Program-made: the position numbers and the translations under genes | Assembly: GCF_009908295.1 (NCBI RefSeq) | Contig: NZ_JAAALO010000001.1 | Coordinates: 310,001 to 374,000 of the forward strand | DNA length: 64,000 bases | Reading direction: 5' to 3' | Source: Micromonospora rubida | Lineage (GTDB): Bacteria; Actinomycetota; Actinomycetes; Mycobacteriales; Micromonosporaceae | Notes under the pieces: model-generated | What the model was told of the DNA's origin: nothing | What the model saw: only the letters and a program-made list of their open reading frames with translations | Databases searched by the model: none | Part shown: one piece after another, positions 25,494 to 33,566 of the stretch | Layout of the letters: the number at the start of each line of letters is the position of its first letter | How positions within the stretch are numbered: the stretch's first letter is position 1

Positions 25494-27287
25494 ATGACCT
25501 CCTCCTCCGGCGCGTCGCGCCGCCAGGTGCTGGCCGTCGCCGCCGCAGCCGCGACCGCTCCCCTGATCGCGGGCGTGCCCGCGCAGGCGGCCGGGCCCAA
25601 GGGCCCGAAGACCTGGGACCTGACGATCCTGGGCACCTCGGACACCCACGGCAACGTGTACAACTGGGACTACTACTCCGACGCCGAGTACGACGACAGC
25701 AAGCACAACGACGTCGGCGTCGCGAAGCTGGCCACCCTGGTCAACCAGATCCGGGCCGAGCGGCGGGGCAAAGCCACCCTGGTCCTCGACTCCGGCGACA
25801 CCATCCAGGGCACGCCGCTGGCCACGTACTACGCCAAGCAGGAGCCGATCACCAGCACCGGTGCGACGCACCCGATGGCCAACGCGATGAACATCCTGAA
25901 GTACGACGCGGTGACGCTGGGCAACCACGAGTTCAACTACGGCCTGCCCCTGCTCGCCAAGTGGATCAAGCAGCTCGGGTTCCCGGCCCTCGCCGCGAAC
26001 GCGGTCAACGAGGCGACCGGCAAGCCGGCGTACCTGCCGTACGTGATCAAGGAGGTTCGGCTCGGCGGGCACGGCGCGCCGAAGCTGAAGGTCGGCATCC
26101 TCGGCCTGACCAACCCGGGCGTGGCGATCTGGGACAAGTCCAACGTCGAGGGCAAGCTGATCTTCGCCGACATGGTGGAGACCGCCGCCAGGTGGGTGCC
26201 GGTCATGCGGGCGCGCGGCGCCGATGTCGTCATCGTCTCCGCGCACGGCGGCGACAGCGGCACCTCCAGCTACGGCCCGGAGCTGCCGAACGAGAACCCG
26301 TGCACGATGATCGCCGAGCGGGTCCCCGGCATCGACGCGATCCTGTTCGGCCACGCGCACAACGAGGTCGTCGAGAAGTTCGTGACGAACGCGAAAACCG
26401 GTGCCCAGGTGCTGCTCTCCGAGCCGTCCAAGTGGGGCCAGCGGCTGACCCGGATGGACTTCACCCTCACCCGGGTGCGGGGCTGCTGGAAGGTGACCAC
26501 CAAGCGCGCCACCATGCTGAACACCAACACGGTGGTCGAGGACCCGGCGGTGCTCGCGGCCGTGCGCGGCCAGCACAGCAAGACCATCGCGTACGTCAAC
26601 ACGGTGGTCGCCCAGTCGACCGTGGAGTTGTCGGCCGCCGCGTCGCGGTACCAGGACACCCCGATCCTGGACTTCATCAACCACGTCCAGACCGAGGTCG
26701 TCACGGCGGCCATGGCCGGCACCGCGTACGCGGGGCTGCCCGTGCTGTCGATCGCGGCGCCGTTCAGCCGCACCGCCGTCTTCCCCGCCGGTGACGTGCG
26801 CATCCGCGACGTGGCCGGACTGTACGTCTTCGACAACACCCTCGAGGCCGTGGTGCTCACCGGCGCCGAGGTGCGGGCCTACCTGGAGTACTCGGCGAAG
26901 TACTTCACCACCCTCGCGGTCGGCGCACCGGTCGACCCGGCGACGATCAGCGACCCGGCCGTCCCGGACTACAACTACGACGTCTTCTCCGGGCTGGACT
27001 ACGACATCGACATCAGCAGGCCGGTCGGCCAGCGGATCACCCGCCTGGCCCTGCCCGGCACCGACACCCCCGTCGCCGCCGATGCGCAGTTCGTGGTCGC
27101 GGTGAACAACTACCGGCGCAGCGGCGGCGGCAACTTCCCCGGCATCGTGAAGACCCAGGTCTACAACGCGCAGCAGGAGATCCGCCAGCTCCTCATCGAC
27201 TGGGCGCAGGCCCGGGGCACCATCGACCCGGCCGACTTCTACGTGCCGAACTGGAAGCTGGTGCGCGAAGGCGTGCCGGTCTTCTGA
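25494..27287 (+). CDS. Tat-exported 5'-nucleotidase/2',3'-cyclic phosphodiesterase (UshA/CpdB type)
   Basis: Secreted metallophosphoesterase of 597 residues. The ATG at 25494 follows GGAAAGG. A twin-arginine leader (SRRQVLAVAAAAATAPLIAG) is followed by the calcineurin-like domain: GTSDTHGN, DSGDTIQGTPLA, LGNHEFNYG, and HGGDS then FGHAHNE, which supply the two-metal site. The C-terminal 5'-nucleotidase domain holds FSRTAVFPAGDVRIRDVAGL and VAVNNYRRSGGGNFPG, which bind the nucleoside. Family members release phosphate from extracellular nucleotides or nucleoside 2',3'-cyclic phosphates. Specificity between UshA and CpdB types cannot be fixed here. A clean terminator follows. Confidence 0.92.
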   Translation: MTSSSGASRRQVLAVAAAAATAPLIAGVPAQAAGPKGPKTWDLTILGTSDTHGNVYNWDYYSDAEYDDSKHNDVGVAKLATLVNQIRAERRGKATLVLDSGDTIQGTPLATYYAKQEPITSTGATHPMANAMNILKYDAVTLGNHEFNYGLPLLAKWIKQLGFPALAANAVNEATGKPAYLPYVIKEVRLGGHGAPKLKVGILGLTNPGVAIWDKSNVEGKLIFADMVETAARWVPVMRARGADVVIVSAHGGDSGTSSYGPELPNENPCTMIAERVPGIDAILFGHAHNEVVEKFVTNAKTGAQVLLSEPSKWGQRLTRMDFTLTRVRGCWKVTTKRATMLNTNTVVEDPAVLAAVRGQHSKTIAYVNTVVAQSTVELSAAASRYQDTPILDFINHVQTEVVTAAMAGTAYAGLPVLSIAAPFSRTAVFPAGDVRIRDVAGLYVFDNTLEAVVLTGAEVRAYLEYSAKYFTTLAVGAPVDPATISDPAVPDYNYDVFSGLDYDIDISRPVGQRITRLALPGTDTPVAADAQFVVAVNNYRRSGGGNFPGIVKTQVYNAQQEIRQLLIDWAQARGTIDPADFYVPNWKLVREGVPVF

Positions 27288-27326
27288 CCCGGCGCCCCGC
27301 ACGTCAGGGGCGAAGGGAAGAACGCG

Positions 27327-27359
27327 CGAGGGAGGCACCACGAGCCGGTGCCTCCCTCG
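27327..27359 (+). terminator. terminator after the nucleotidase
   Basis: A perfect 13-bp stem (27327-27339 with 27347-27359) with the 7-nt loop ACGAGCC, 39 bp after the stop codon. It may also serve the convergent WD40 gene that ends at 27401. Confidence 0.8.
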
Positions 27360-27400
27360 ACCACGCGGGGTGTCCTCAGGTGAGCGGCGGTGATAACCGC

Positions 27401-28468
27401 TCAGCCGGGGGAAGGGAACCGGGGAAAGCCAGTCAGGGTGTCAAGTGCCCACAACTGCACTTCGGAGGGTGGGGGGTTCGGCTCGACTTCCGGCGCAGGC
27501 ACTTCGTGTCGAGCGATGAGCGCGCGTTTGCCGTCGTGGTCGAGCGCGATCTCCCACAGCAACGCGGAGCCGCCGCTGGTGTCCGGGACGATCTTCCACC
27601 CGGTCATCGGCCTCAGTTCGGTCTTGTCCCACGTGCGCAGGTCCCAGTAGGTGACGAAATTCTTGTAGGTGGTCCATTGGTGGTAGCCGACGAGTGCGGT
27701 GTTTCCGTCGCCGCTGAGGGCAACCGTGTTCGAGGAGTAGTACCCGCCATTGCGTATCAGCGAATACCCCTCCGGGTCGGCCCGGTTCGACAGGTCGTAA
27801 ACCATCACGCCGCCATCGCCGTTGCCGGACTGGTGGCTGACCAGAGCGCGTTTCGCGTCGTCACTTATCGCCACCTCGTACCAGTCGGTCGAGTATTTGC
27901 CCACACCCAGGAGCATCTTTTTCCGCACCTGGGTCGGGTTGGCAAGGTCCCAGAAATGGACGCCCTCGTCGCCGCCGGAGATGGCATAGCGGCCGTCGTA
28001 GTTCAAGGCCAGTGACGTTACCCCTTTGGCGGCCAGTTTCCGGGGAGACGGGTGCGAAGGGTCTGCGAGGTCCCAGAGAGTCAGCTCTCCCCGCAGGTCG
28101 AAGGTCGCCGCATGTCTGCCGTCGCCACTCAGGGCCACCTCGCGCGCCGTGCCCCCGCGATCAGCTACGAGTGCCGAAGCACGAGGGCGCAGCGGATCGC
28201 TCAGGTCCCAGAGCGACACGGATCCGTGCGGAGGATCGGCCATTTCTTCCACGGAGCTCGTAAGGGCGCGTTCGCCGTTACTGCTCATGGCGACACCGTG
28301 GGCGATGTTCGTCTGCTCCGACAGCAGGGTGACTCGAAAGTCCTTCGGTGCCTGGGCAGTTGGCGAGTTCGCGGCCCCGCTCGGGGTCTTACCTGCCGAA
28401 CAGGCCGTGCTCGTGGCGAGAAGGACTGCCGCCACGCAGCTGAGCCCAGCCAGAGAGGTGCGCCTCAT
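27401..28468 (-). CDS. WD40-repeat lipoprotein
   Basis: Exported lipoprotein of 355 residues. The signal is MRRTSLAGLSCVAAVLLATS with lipobox STAC (Cys23). The rest is a beta-propeller: repeated cores such as VSLWDLSDPLRPRASALV, LTLWDLADPSHPSPRKL, VHFWDLANPTQVRKKML and VTYWDLRTWDKTEL, with G.GRHAATF-type turns between. WD40 propellers are interaction platforms; no enzyme motif is seen. It is the second gene of a unit: it starts 6 bp after the stop of a membrane protein gene. GC and codon use are visibly lower than in neighbouring genes, a sign of recent acquisition. It may form a complex with the upstream membrane protein, which is inference. Confidence 0.85.
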   Translation of the reverse strand: MRRTSLAGLSCVAAVLLATSTACSAGKTPSGAANSPTAQAPKDFRVTLLSEQTNIAHGVAMSSNGERALTSSVEEMADPPHGSVSLWDLSDPLRPRASALVADRGGTAREVALSGDGRHAATFDLRGELTLWDLADPSHPSPRKLAAKGVTSLALNYDGRYAISGGDEGVHFWDLANPTQVRKKMLLGVGKYSTDWYEVAISDDAKRALVSHQSGNGDGGVMVYDLSNRADPEGYSLIRNGGYYSSNTVALSGDGNTALVGYHQWTTYKNFVTYWDLRTWDKTELRPMTGWKIVPDTSGGSALLWEIALDHDGKRALIARHEVPAPEVEPNPPPSEVQLWALDTLTGFPRFPSPG

Positions 28469-28474
28469 GTTCGC

Positions 28475-29365
28475 TCACCCGCCGCACGAGGAGGAAGTTG
28501 ACACCTTGGTCCAACCTCGTTCTGAAGGTTGGTGTACTTGTCGGTAGGCGGAGCAGTCGAGGTGGCCGCCCTGGACGACCAGGGCCGTTACCCGGAACGG
28601 CTTGCCCTGGTTGTCGACGGTCATCGACTCGGGTTTGCCGTCGGCAAGGTACTCCAGCTCGAAGGCGTATTCGCAGTATCGTCTGCCGGTCACGGCGGAA
28701 AGGCGAAAAGTGGCCTGCTCACCCAGCTTCAGCACGTATTTTCGGTCGGCAAAATAGTTGCCGGTCAACTGCGGCCGCAGATCACCGTCGTTCGTCTTGG
28801 ACTCCTGTGCGAAAACGGGATCGCGGTCGAGATCGTAACCGATCTGGACGGTTTCCGCAGATCCCTCCGGTGGGTTGTCGAAGATCGCGCCCGTCAGCGG
28901 CTCACGGCAGTTCGGGCGGATGGCGATATTGGTCAGCCGCACGTCCTTCACGCGATTGCCCTCGAGTTCCAGCTCTACCGTGGAGACGCCAGCTTCGACG
29001 CCTCCGTGCGAGCGCATGATGTCATGGCTGCTCTTCTCGTACGCTCGGAACTCGTCATTGATCTGCCCGAGGGTCTGCGCGCTGACCACACCGGGAAACA
29101 CCCAGGTGTTGTCGTTCTCCCTGGGCACGAGGGTGATCTTGTTGATTTTGATCGGATCGCCAGCAGGAGCAGGCGGCGGCGTCGGCTTGTCCCCACCGAG
29201 GCCGAGCCACTCCTGGCCGGCGGTGGTTCCCAGGGTGCCGACCACGGTGAAGACCACGGTGATGGCACCTGTCACGAGCGTGCGCCACAGCCACTTGTCG
29301 CGCGAGGTCGACTCGCTGTCTCGAATCTCCGGCCGTCGTCGGGTGGCTGACTTCTTGCCAGGCAA
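28475..29365 (-). CDS. single-pass membrane protein of unknown function
   Basis: 296 residues from TTG at 29365; a TAG stop codon directly before it forces a start at or after this point. The basic N-terminus (KKSATRRRPEIR) and a hydrophobic helix (TLVTGAITVVFTVVGTLGT, residues about 30-48) make a type II-like topology with most of the protein outside. The outer part has four cysteines and a beta-rich pattern (VELELEGNRVKDVRLTNIAI). Not recognised. Adjacent to a WD40 lipoprotein with only 6 bp between. Less GC-rich than flanking genes. Transcription probably starts in 29366-29500. Confidence 0.7.
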   Translation of the reverse strand: MPGKKSATRRRPEIRDSESTSRDKWLWRTLVTGAITVVFTVVGTLGTTAGQEWLGLGGDKPTPPPAPAGDPIKINKITLVPRENDNTWVFPGVVSAQTLGQINDEFRAYEKSSHDIMRSHGGVEAGVSTVELELEGNRVKDVRLTNIAIRPNCREPLTGAIFDNPPEGSAETVQIGYDLDRDPVFAQESKTNDGDLRPQLTGNYFADRKYVLKLGEQATFRLSAVTGRRYCEYAFELEYLADGKPESMTVDNQGKPFRVTALVVQGGHLDCSAYRQVHQPSERGWTKVSTSSSCGG

Positions 29366-29635
29366 CTACGTCACCAGCCTTGGGGCACGAGAGCTAATGG
29401 GGCCATTGATGCCACATCATAGCTCCGCATCGTCGTTCGGTGAGGGGCGCGGAGACCCCGTCAAGGTCTTCGCAAGACGGGATTCCGGATAAGGGCGCGG
29501 TCTTCTGACGATCATTCAGGTGTCCATGCCTCGCGCCTTCGCCAACGGGTACCCAAGGGCGGGCGCTGCTTACCTGGCCCACACCCTGCCGGCCGACAGC
29601 AGCCTCGCACCGCGGAAACAGCAGGGCCGGTGTTC
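29366..29635. other. intergenic region with a small palindrome
   Basis: About 270 bp without a recognised gene, between the divergent starts of the lower-GC unit and the 3' side of the flavoenzyme gene. It holds TGATG-CCA-CATCA at 29407-29419 in an AT-richer patch, a candidate operator for the membrane protein/WD40 unit. Confidence 0.45.
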
Positions 29636-29655
29636 CGGGCACGTCGGCGTGCCCG
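29636..29655 (-). terminator. hairpin after the flavoenzyme gene
   Basis: CGGGCACG (29636-29643) pairs with CGTGCCCG (29648-29655) over a TCGG tetraloop, three bases from the stop codon of the minus-strand gene. Confidence 0.65.
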
Positions 29656-29657
29656 CC

Positions 29658-30821
29658 TCAGCGGGACACGACCGGCGTCGAACGGACCTGGCGGGCCGGC
29701 GGGAGCCGGTCCAGCAGCGCCAGCGCCGCCCGCACCGGAGCCCGGTTCAGCGTCTCGTCGAAGCTCGCCCGTCCCTGGCAGAACCGGACGAACATCCGCC
29801 ACCCGGGCGGGGTGGCCAGCAGGGCGTGGAAGACGTCCGGCCGGTGGGAGAAGACCTCCAGCAGCCGGTGCCCGGCCCGCATCGACGGGACCAGGTCCCG
29901 ATCGACGGCGCGCGAATAGCCGTCCAGGTCGCCTTCGACGACCGCCGCCCCGGCGAGCGCGCCGGAACGCAGCGCGTAGCTGATCCCCTCCCGGCTCCAC
30001 GGCTCCAGCAGGCCGGCCGCGTCCCCGGTCACCAGCACCCGGCCGTGGCGCAGCGGCGAGTCATCGGCGCGGCAGCGGGTCAGGTGCCCGGAGTCGTGTT
30101 CCGGGTTCACCCCGGACAGGCCCAGCCGGTCGACGAAGTCGCGCAGGTACTCCCGGGTCCGCTCCCCCTCGCCCCGGCCGGCGATCACCCCCACCGTGAG
30201 CCGGTCGCCCTTCGGGAACACCCACGCGTACGAGCCGGGGATCGTCCCCCAGTCCAGCAGCAGCCGGCCGCGCCACCGGCGCTGCTCCTCCTCGGGCACC
30301 GGCAGTTCCAGCTCCAACCCCAGGTCGACCTGCCGGTACCGGACGCCGACGTGCCGGGCGGTCACCCCGGAGGAGCCGTCCGCGCCGATCACCGCACGGG
30401 CGCGCACGGTGTCGCCGTCGGCGAGCCGCAGGCGTACCTCGTCGGGGTCCTGCTCCAGGGCGCGGACGGCGACCCGCTCGCGCACCTCGGCCCCGGCGGC
30501 CACCGCCGCGGCGCGCAGCCGGTCGTCGAACTCGTCGCGGCGCACCATCGCCACCAGTGGGCCGTCGGCGTGCCGGCGGGTGAACTCGCGCCGCCCGTCC
30601 CGGGTGAACGTCACCCGGTCCACCCGGTCGTGCGCCGGCACGTCGATCCGGTCGCCGACCGCCGCGAGGGAGGTGCCGATCAGGCCGCCACCGCAGGTCT
30701 TGTACCGGGGGTGCGCGGCCCGCTCGACGACCAGGGTACTCAGGCCGGCGCGGGCCGCGGCGTGGGCGGCGGAGAGCCCGGCGGGGCCGCCACCGACGAC
30801 AGCGAGGTCCCAGATGATCAC
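29658..30821 (-). CDS. geranylgeranyl-reductase-family flavoprotein
   Basis: FAD-dependent oxidoreductase of 387 residues. The dinucleotide-binding motif LAVVGGGPAGLSAAHAAARA opens the protein, then YKTCGGGLIG, a Cys-Gly-Gly motif typical of geranylgeranyl reductases. RAVIGADGSSGVTARHVG is the second FAD contact, and VLVTGDAAGLLEPWSREGIS the third. Family members reduce isoprenoid double bonds, for example of menaquinone or lipid side chains. The start is GTG at 30821. No isoprenoid genes are adjacent, so the substrate is open. Probably monocistronic. Confidence 0.88.
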   Translation of the reverse strand: MIIWDLAVVGGGPAGLSAAHAAARAGLSTLVVERAAHPRYKTCGGGLIGTSLAAVGDRIDVPAHDRVDRVTFTRDGRREFTRRHADGPLVAMVRRDEFDDRLRAAAVAAGAEVRERVAVRALEQDPDEVRLRLADGDTVRARAVIGADGSSGVTARHVGVRYRQVDLGLELELPVPEEEQRRWRGRLLLDWGTIPGSYAWVFPKGDRLTVGVIAGRGEGERTREYLRDFVDRLGLSGVNPEHDSGHLTRCRADDSPLRHGRVLVTGDAAGLLEPWSREGISYALRSGALAGAAVVEGDLDGYSRAVDRDLVPSMRAGHRLLEVFSHRPDVFHALLATPPGWRMFVRFCQGRASFDETLNRAPVRAALALLDRLPPARQVRSTPVVSR

Positions 30822-30981
30822 GGATGCAGCCTAGGGCACGGCCGGTCGGAAGGCCGGGCGGCGCAGCGAGGTACGGGACGGCGGGAACCGCTCGATCGGG
30901 CTGGCATCAACGGCGGGGTGGCGGGTAACCGCGCGGCGCAGTCCCCGCCCGCAGCCGGGCGGCCACGCCGAGGAGGAAGTC

Positions 30982-31218
30982 ATGCAGGAGGTACGGCTGT
31001 CGGACGTCGAGAAGCGGGTCTACCAGGCGGTGGCCGCGCTGGAGGCCCGTGGGCAGGTTCCCTATCCCGACATGATCGCGCAGGAGTCGGGGTTGGCCCA
31101 GGACGAGATCCACGGGCCGCTACACATGCTGACCGAGAAGAACCTCCTGCACCGGGAGGATTCACCGATGGCGGGGCTGGACTTCGGCCCGCGCTGGTGT
31201 GCCCGCCAGATGGCGTGA
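30982..31218 (+). CDS. small winged-helix-like protein
   Basis: 78-residue protein, ATG at 30982 with a strong CGAGGAGGAAG ribosome binding site. The sequence KRVYQAVAALEARGQVPYPD, then ESGLAQDEIHGPLHMLTEKN, then LLHRED and a short wing forms a likely winged helix-turn-helix of the small, single-domain kind. It lies about 85 bp before a DHA2 exporter on the same strand and may regulate it, but this rests on position only. A short CGATCA-n8-TGATCG dyad lies between the two genes. Confidence 0.75.
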   Translation: MQEVRLSDVEKRVYQAVAALEARGQVPYPDMIAQESGLAQDEIHGPLHMLTEKNLLHREDSPMAGLDFGPRWCARQMA

Positions 31219-31260
31219 ACCGGCGGAAAGCCCCGGCTTGCCCCTCGTGGGCCCGGGTAG

Positions 31261-31280
31261 CGATCATTGAGACGTGATCG
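31261..31280. promoter_or_regulatory. dyad CGATCA-n8-TGATCG upstream of the exporter
   Basis: Perfect 6-bp arms 8 bp apart, 22 bp before the exporter start codon. Candidate operator, possibly for the small winged-helix protein. Confidence 0.4.
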
Positions 31281-31302
31281 ACGGCCGACGGAGGGCATCG
31301 CC

Positions 31303-32775
31303 ATGAGCCCAGGACGGCCGGACCGACCGGGCCGATCGACGGATACTGCCGGCGGGGCCGACGACGTCGACAACCGACGGCGCTGGCAGGCCCTCGGGGT
31401 CGGCCTGGTCGCCGCCTTCATGACGCTGCTCGACGTGAGCATCGTCAACGTCGCCGTGCCGTCCATCGACCGGGCGCTCGGCGCGACCCCGAGCGACCTG
31501 CAATGGGTCCTGTCCGGGTACGCGCTCACCTTCGGCCTGGTGCTGGTGCCGGCCGGACGGTTCGGCGACGCCCGGGGCCGCCGCAACGCGTTCGTCCTGG
31601 GGATCGCCCTGTTCACGCTGACCAGCGCCCTGGCCGGGCTGGCCAGCTCGCCCGAGTGGCTGATCGCCGCCCGGCTGCTGCAGGGCGCCGCCGCCGGAAT
31701 CGTCAACCCGCAGGTCACCGGCCTGATCCAGCAGTTGTTCCGGGGCCCGGAACGCGCCCGGCCTTTCGGCCTGCTCGGTGCCACGATCGGCATCTCCACC
31801 GCGGTCGGCCCGCTGCTCGGCGGGCTGCTGATCCAGGCGGGCGGCGAAGAGCACGGCTGGCGGTGGGTCTTCTTCGTCAACGTTCCGGTGGGGATCGTCG
31901 CGGTGCTGCTCGGCTGGCGGCTGTTGCCCGCCCGCCCGTCCGGCGGCGTGTCCCGCCACCGGCTCGACCCGGTCGGGGTGCTGCTGCTGGCCGCCGGCGT
32001 GCTGCTCCTGCTGCTGCCGCTGGTGCAGCGGGAACAGTGGCACGGCCCGTGGAAGTGGGCGCTGGTTCCCGCCGGCCTGATCACGCTCGCCGGCTTCGGC
32101 CTCTGGGAGCGGTGGTACGCCCGGCACGAGACGCCGCTGTTCGACCTGCGACTGTTCAGGTTCCGCTCGTACACCCTCGGGTCCCTGATCGCGCTGGTCT
32201 ACTTCGCCGGCTTCACCGCGATCTTCTTCATCTTCACCCTGTATCTCCAGAACGGCCTCGGCTACAGCGCGCTGATCGCCGGCCTGGCCATCACGCCGTT
32301 CGCCCTCGGCTCGGCCGCCGCGTCCGTGCTCGGCGGGCGGATCGTCAACCGGTACGGCCGCCCGCTGGTCGCCGTGGGCCTGCTCGCCGTGGTGCTCGGC
32401 CTCGGCGCGGTGGTGTTCGTGCTGCGCGGCGACCCGCACGGCTCGGTGCCCCTGCTCACGGCGGTGCCGCTGCTGATCGCCGGGCTGGGCAGCGGCCTGG
32501 TCATCGCCCCGAACCAGACCCTCACCCTGTCCCAGGTGCCGGTGGAGCAGGCGGGCAGCGGCGCGGGGATGCTCCAGACCGGTCAGCGGATCGGCTCCGC
32601 CGCCGGCATCGCCGCCGTCGGTGCGGTCTTCTTCTCGTCCCTGGCGGACAGCGGCGGAAACTGGTCGACGGCGTTCCGGCACTCGGTGCTGCTGGCCGCC
32701 GGCATCATCGCGTTCGCCCTGATCGCAGCCCTGATCGACATCCACCGCAGCCGCCGGGCCGCCACTCACCGCTGA
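31303..32775 (+). CDS. MFS transporter, DHA2 (EmrB/QacA) family
   Basis: Predicted 14-TM proton-driven exporter, 490 residues from the ATG at 31303, which has GGAGGG eight bases upstream. Motifs LLDVSIVNVAVPS in helix 1, PAGRFGDARGRRNAF (motif A) and LGATIGISTAVGPLLGGLLI (motif C) are all visible. It differs in sequence from the other DHA2 pump at 4998-6485. The likely role is drug or metabolite efflux; the substrate is not known. It may be regulated by the upstream winged-helix protein. Ends at a very strong bidirectional terminator. Confidence 0.93.
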   Translation: MSPGRPDRPGRSTDTAGGADDVDNRRRWQALGVGLVAAFMTLLDVSIVNVAVPSIDRALGATPSDLQWVLSGYALTFGLVLVPAGRFGDARGRRNAFVLGIALFTLTSALAGLASSPEWLIAARLLQGAAAGIVNPQVTGLIQQLFRGPERARPFGLLGATIGISTAVGPLLGGLLIQAGGEEHGWRWVFFVNVPVGIVAVLLGWRLLPARPSGGVSRHRLDPVGVLLLAAGVLLLLLPLVQREQWHGPWKWALVPAGLITLAGFGLWERWYARHETPLFDLRLFRFRSYTLGSLIALVYFAGFTAIFFIFTLYLQNGLGYSALIAGLAITPFALGSAAASVLGGRIVNRYGRPLVAVGLLAVVLGLGAVVFVLRGDPHGSVPLLTAVPLLIAGLGSGLVIAPNQTLTLSQVPVEQAGSGAGMLQTGQRIGSAAGIAAVGAVFFSSLADSGGNWSTAFRHSVLLAAGIIAFALIAALIDIHRSRRAATHR

Positions 32776-32812
32776 CCGCCCCGACCCACGTCGAAGGCCC
32801 CCGCCGGCAACG

Positions 32813-32860
32813 CGCGTGACGGTGCCCGCCGGTGAACAACCCGGCGGGCACCGTCACGCG
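32813..32860. terminator. 20-bp perfect hairpin at a convergent junction
   Basis: Arms 32813-32832 and 32841-32860 match exactly, with an 8-nt loop (TGAACAAC). Bidirectional terminator for the exporter and the LPVTG protein gene. Confidence 0.88.
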
Positions 32861-32890
32861 ATAGCTCGGGCACTGCCCGGCTCAGAGCGG

Positions 32891-33553
32891 TCAGCGCGTC
32901 GACCCCGTGCCGAAGCGGTTGCGACGACGCCAGGCCAGCCCGGCGAGCGTCAGCACCACGCCGACACCGACCAGCCCACCACCGACGGCCAGCGGCGTGC
33001 CGATGCTGTCACCGGTCACGGGCAGCCCTCCGTGCGGCTTGCGGGTCGGCGTGGGTGTCGGCTCGTGGCGTACGAGCACGGTCAGGGCCGCGGTGGCAGT
33101 CCTGCCCGTGGCGAGGCCGGTGGCCGTGAACGTGAGCCGCCCGGTGACACTCGGCGTGTAGCGAACGGAGAATTTACCCGCCGCGTCGGCCTGCACCGTG
33201 AACTGCAACGGCGCCGCCGCCTGGTAGGCCACCGGAGCCATCGCGACGGTGCTGCCGTCGCTGCGGCGGGCCGGCGCCTGACCGGGCAGGCCGGCGGCGA
33301 GTGGCGTCGTCGACACAACGTGCTCGACGGACTCGATCGGCTCGAACCCGGCACCGGTCAGGGTGACGGTCTGACCGAGGACGATCGTCGACGGGTTGAC
33401 CGTCAGCGCCGGGGGCTGCGGCGGGTACTGCGGCGGCTGTTGTGGGCCGGACGGCGACGGTGTCGGCTGCGGCTGCGCCGCCCCCGCCGCGGTCGGCGCC
33501 GCCACGACGGCAAGGCCGACCGTGAGCGCCATGATGATGCGGGATAGCCGCAT
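32891..33553 (-). CDS. surface protein with LPVTG sortase anchor
   Basis: Exported protein of 220 residues. The ATG at 33553 follows AGGAGGGA. The signal peptide (MRLSRIIMALTVGLAVVAAP) ends near residue 27. A Pro/Gln-rich spacer leads to an Ig-like beta domain (VNPSTIVLGQTVTLTGAGFE and FTVQADAAGKFSVRYTPS). The C-terminus is a full sorting signal: LPVTG, a hydrophobic segment (GGGLVGVGVVLTLAGLAW) and a basic tail RRRNR. It would be bound to peptidoglycan by a sortase; no sortase gene is in this window. It follows the DUF4012 gene by 13 bp, so the two are co-transcribed. Confidence 0.9.
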   Translation of the reverse strand: MRLSRIIMALTVGLAVVAAPTAAGAAQPQPTPSPSGPQQPPQYPPQPPALTVNPSTIVLGQTVTLTGAGFEPIESVEHVVSTTPLAAGLPGQAPARRSDGSTVAMAPVAYQAAAPLQFTVQADAAGKFSVRYTPSVTGRLTFTATGLATGRTATAALTVLVRHEPTPTPTRKPHGGLPVTGDSIGTPLAVGGGLVGVGVVLTLAGLAWRRRNRFGTGSTR

Positions 33554-33566
33554 GATTGGTTCCCTC

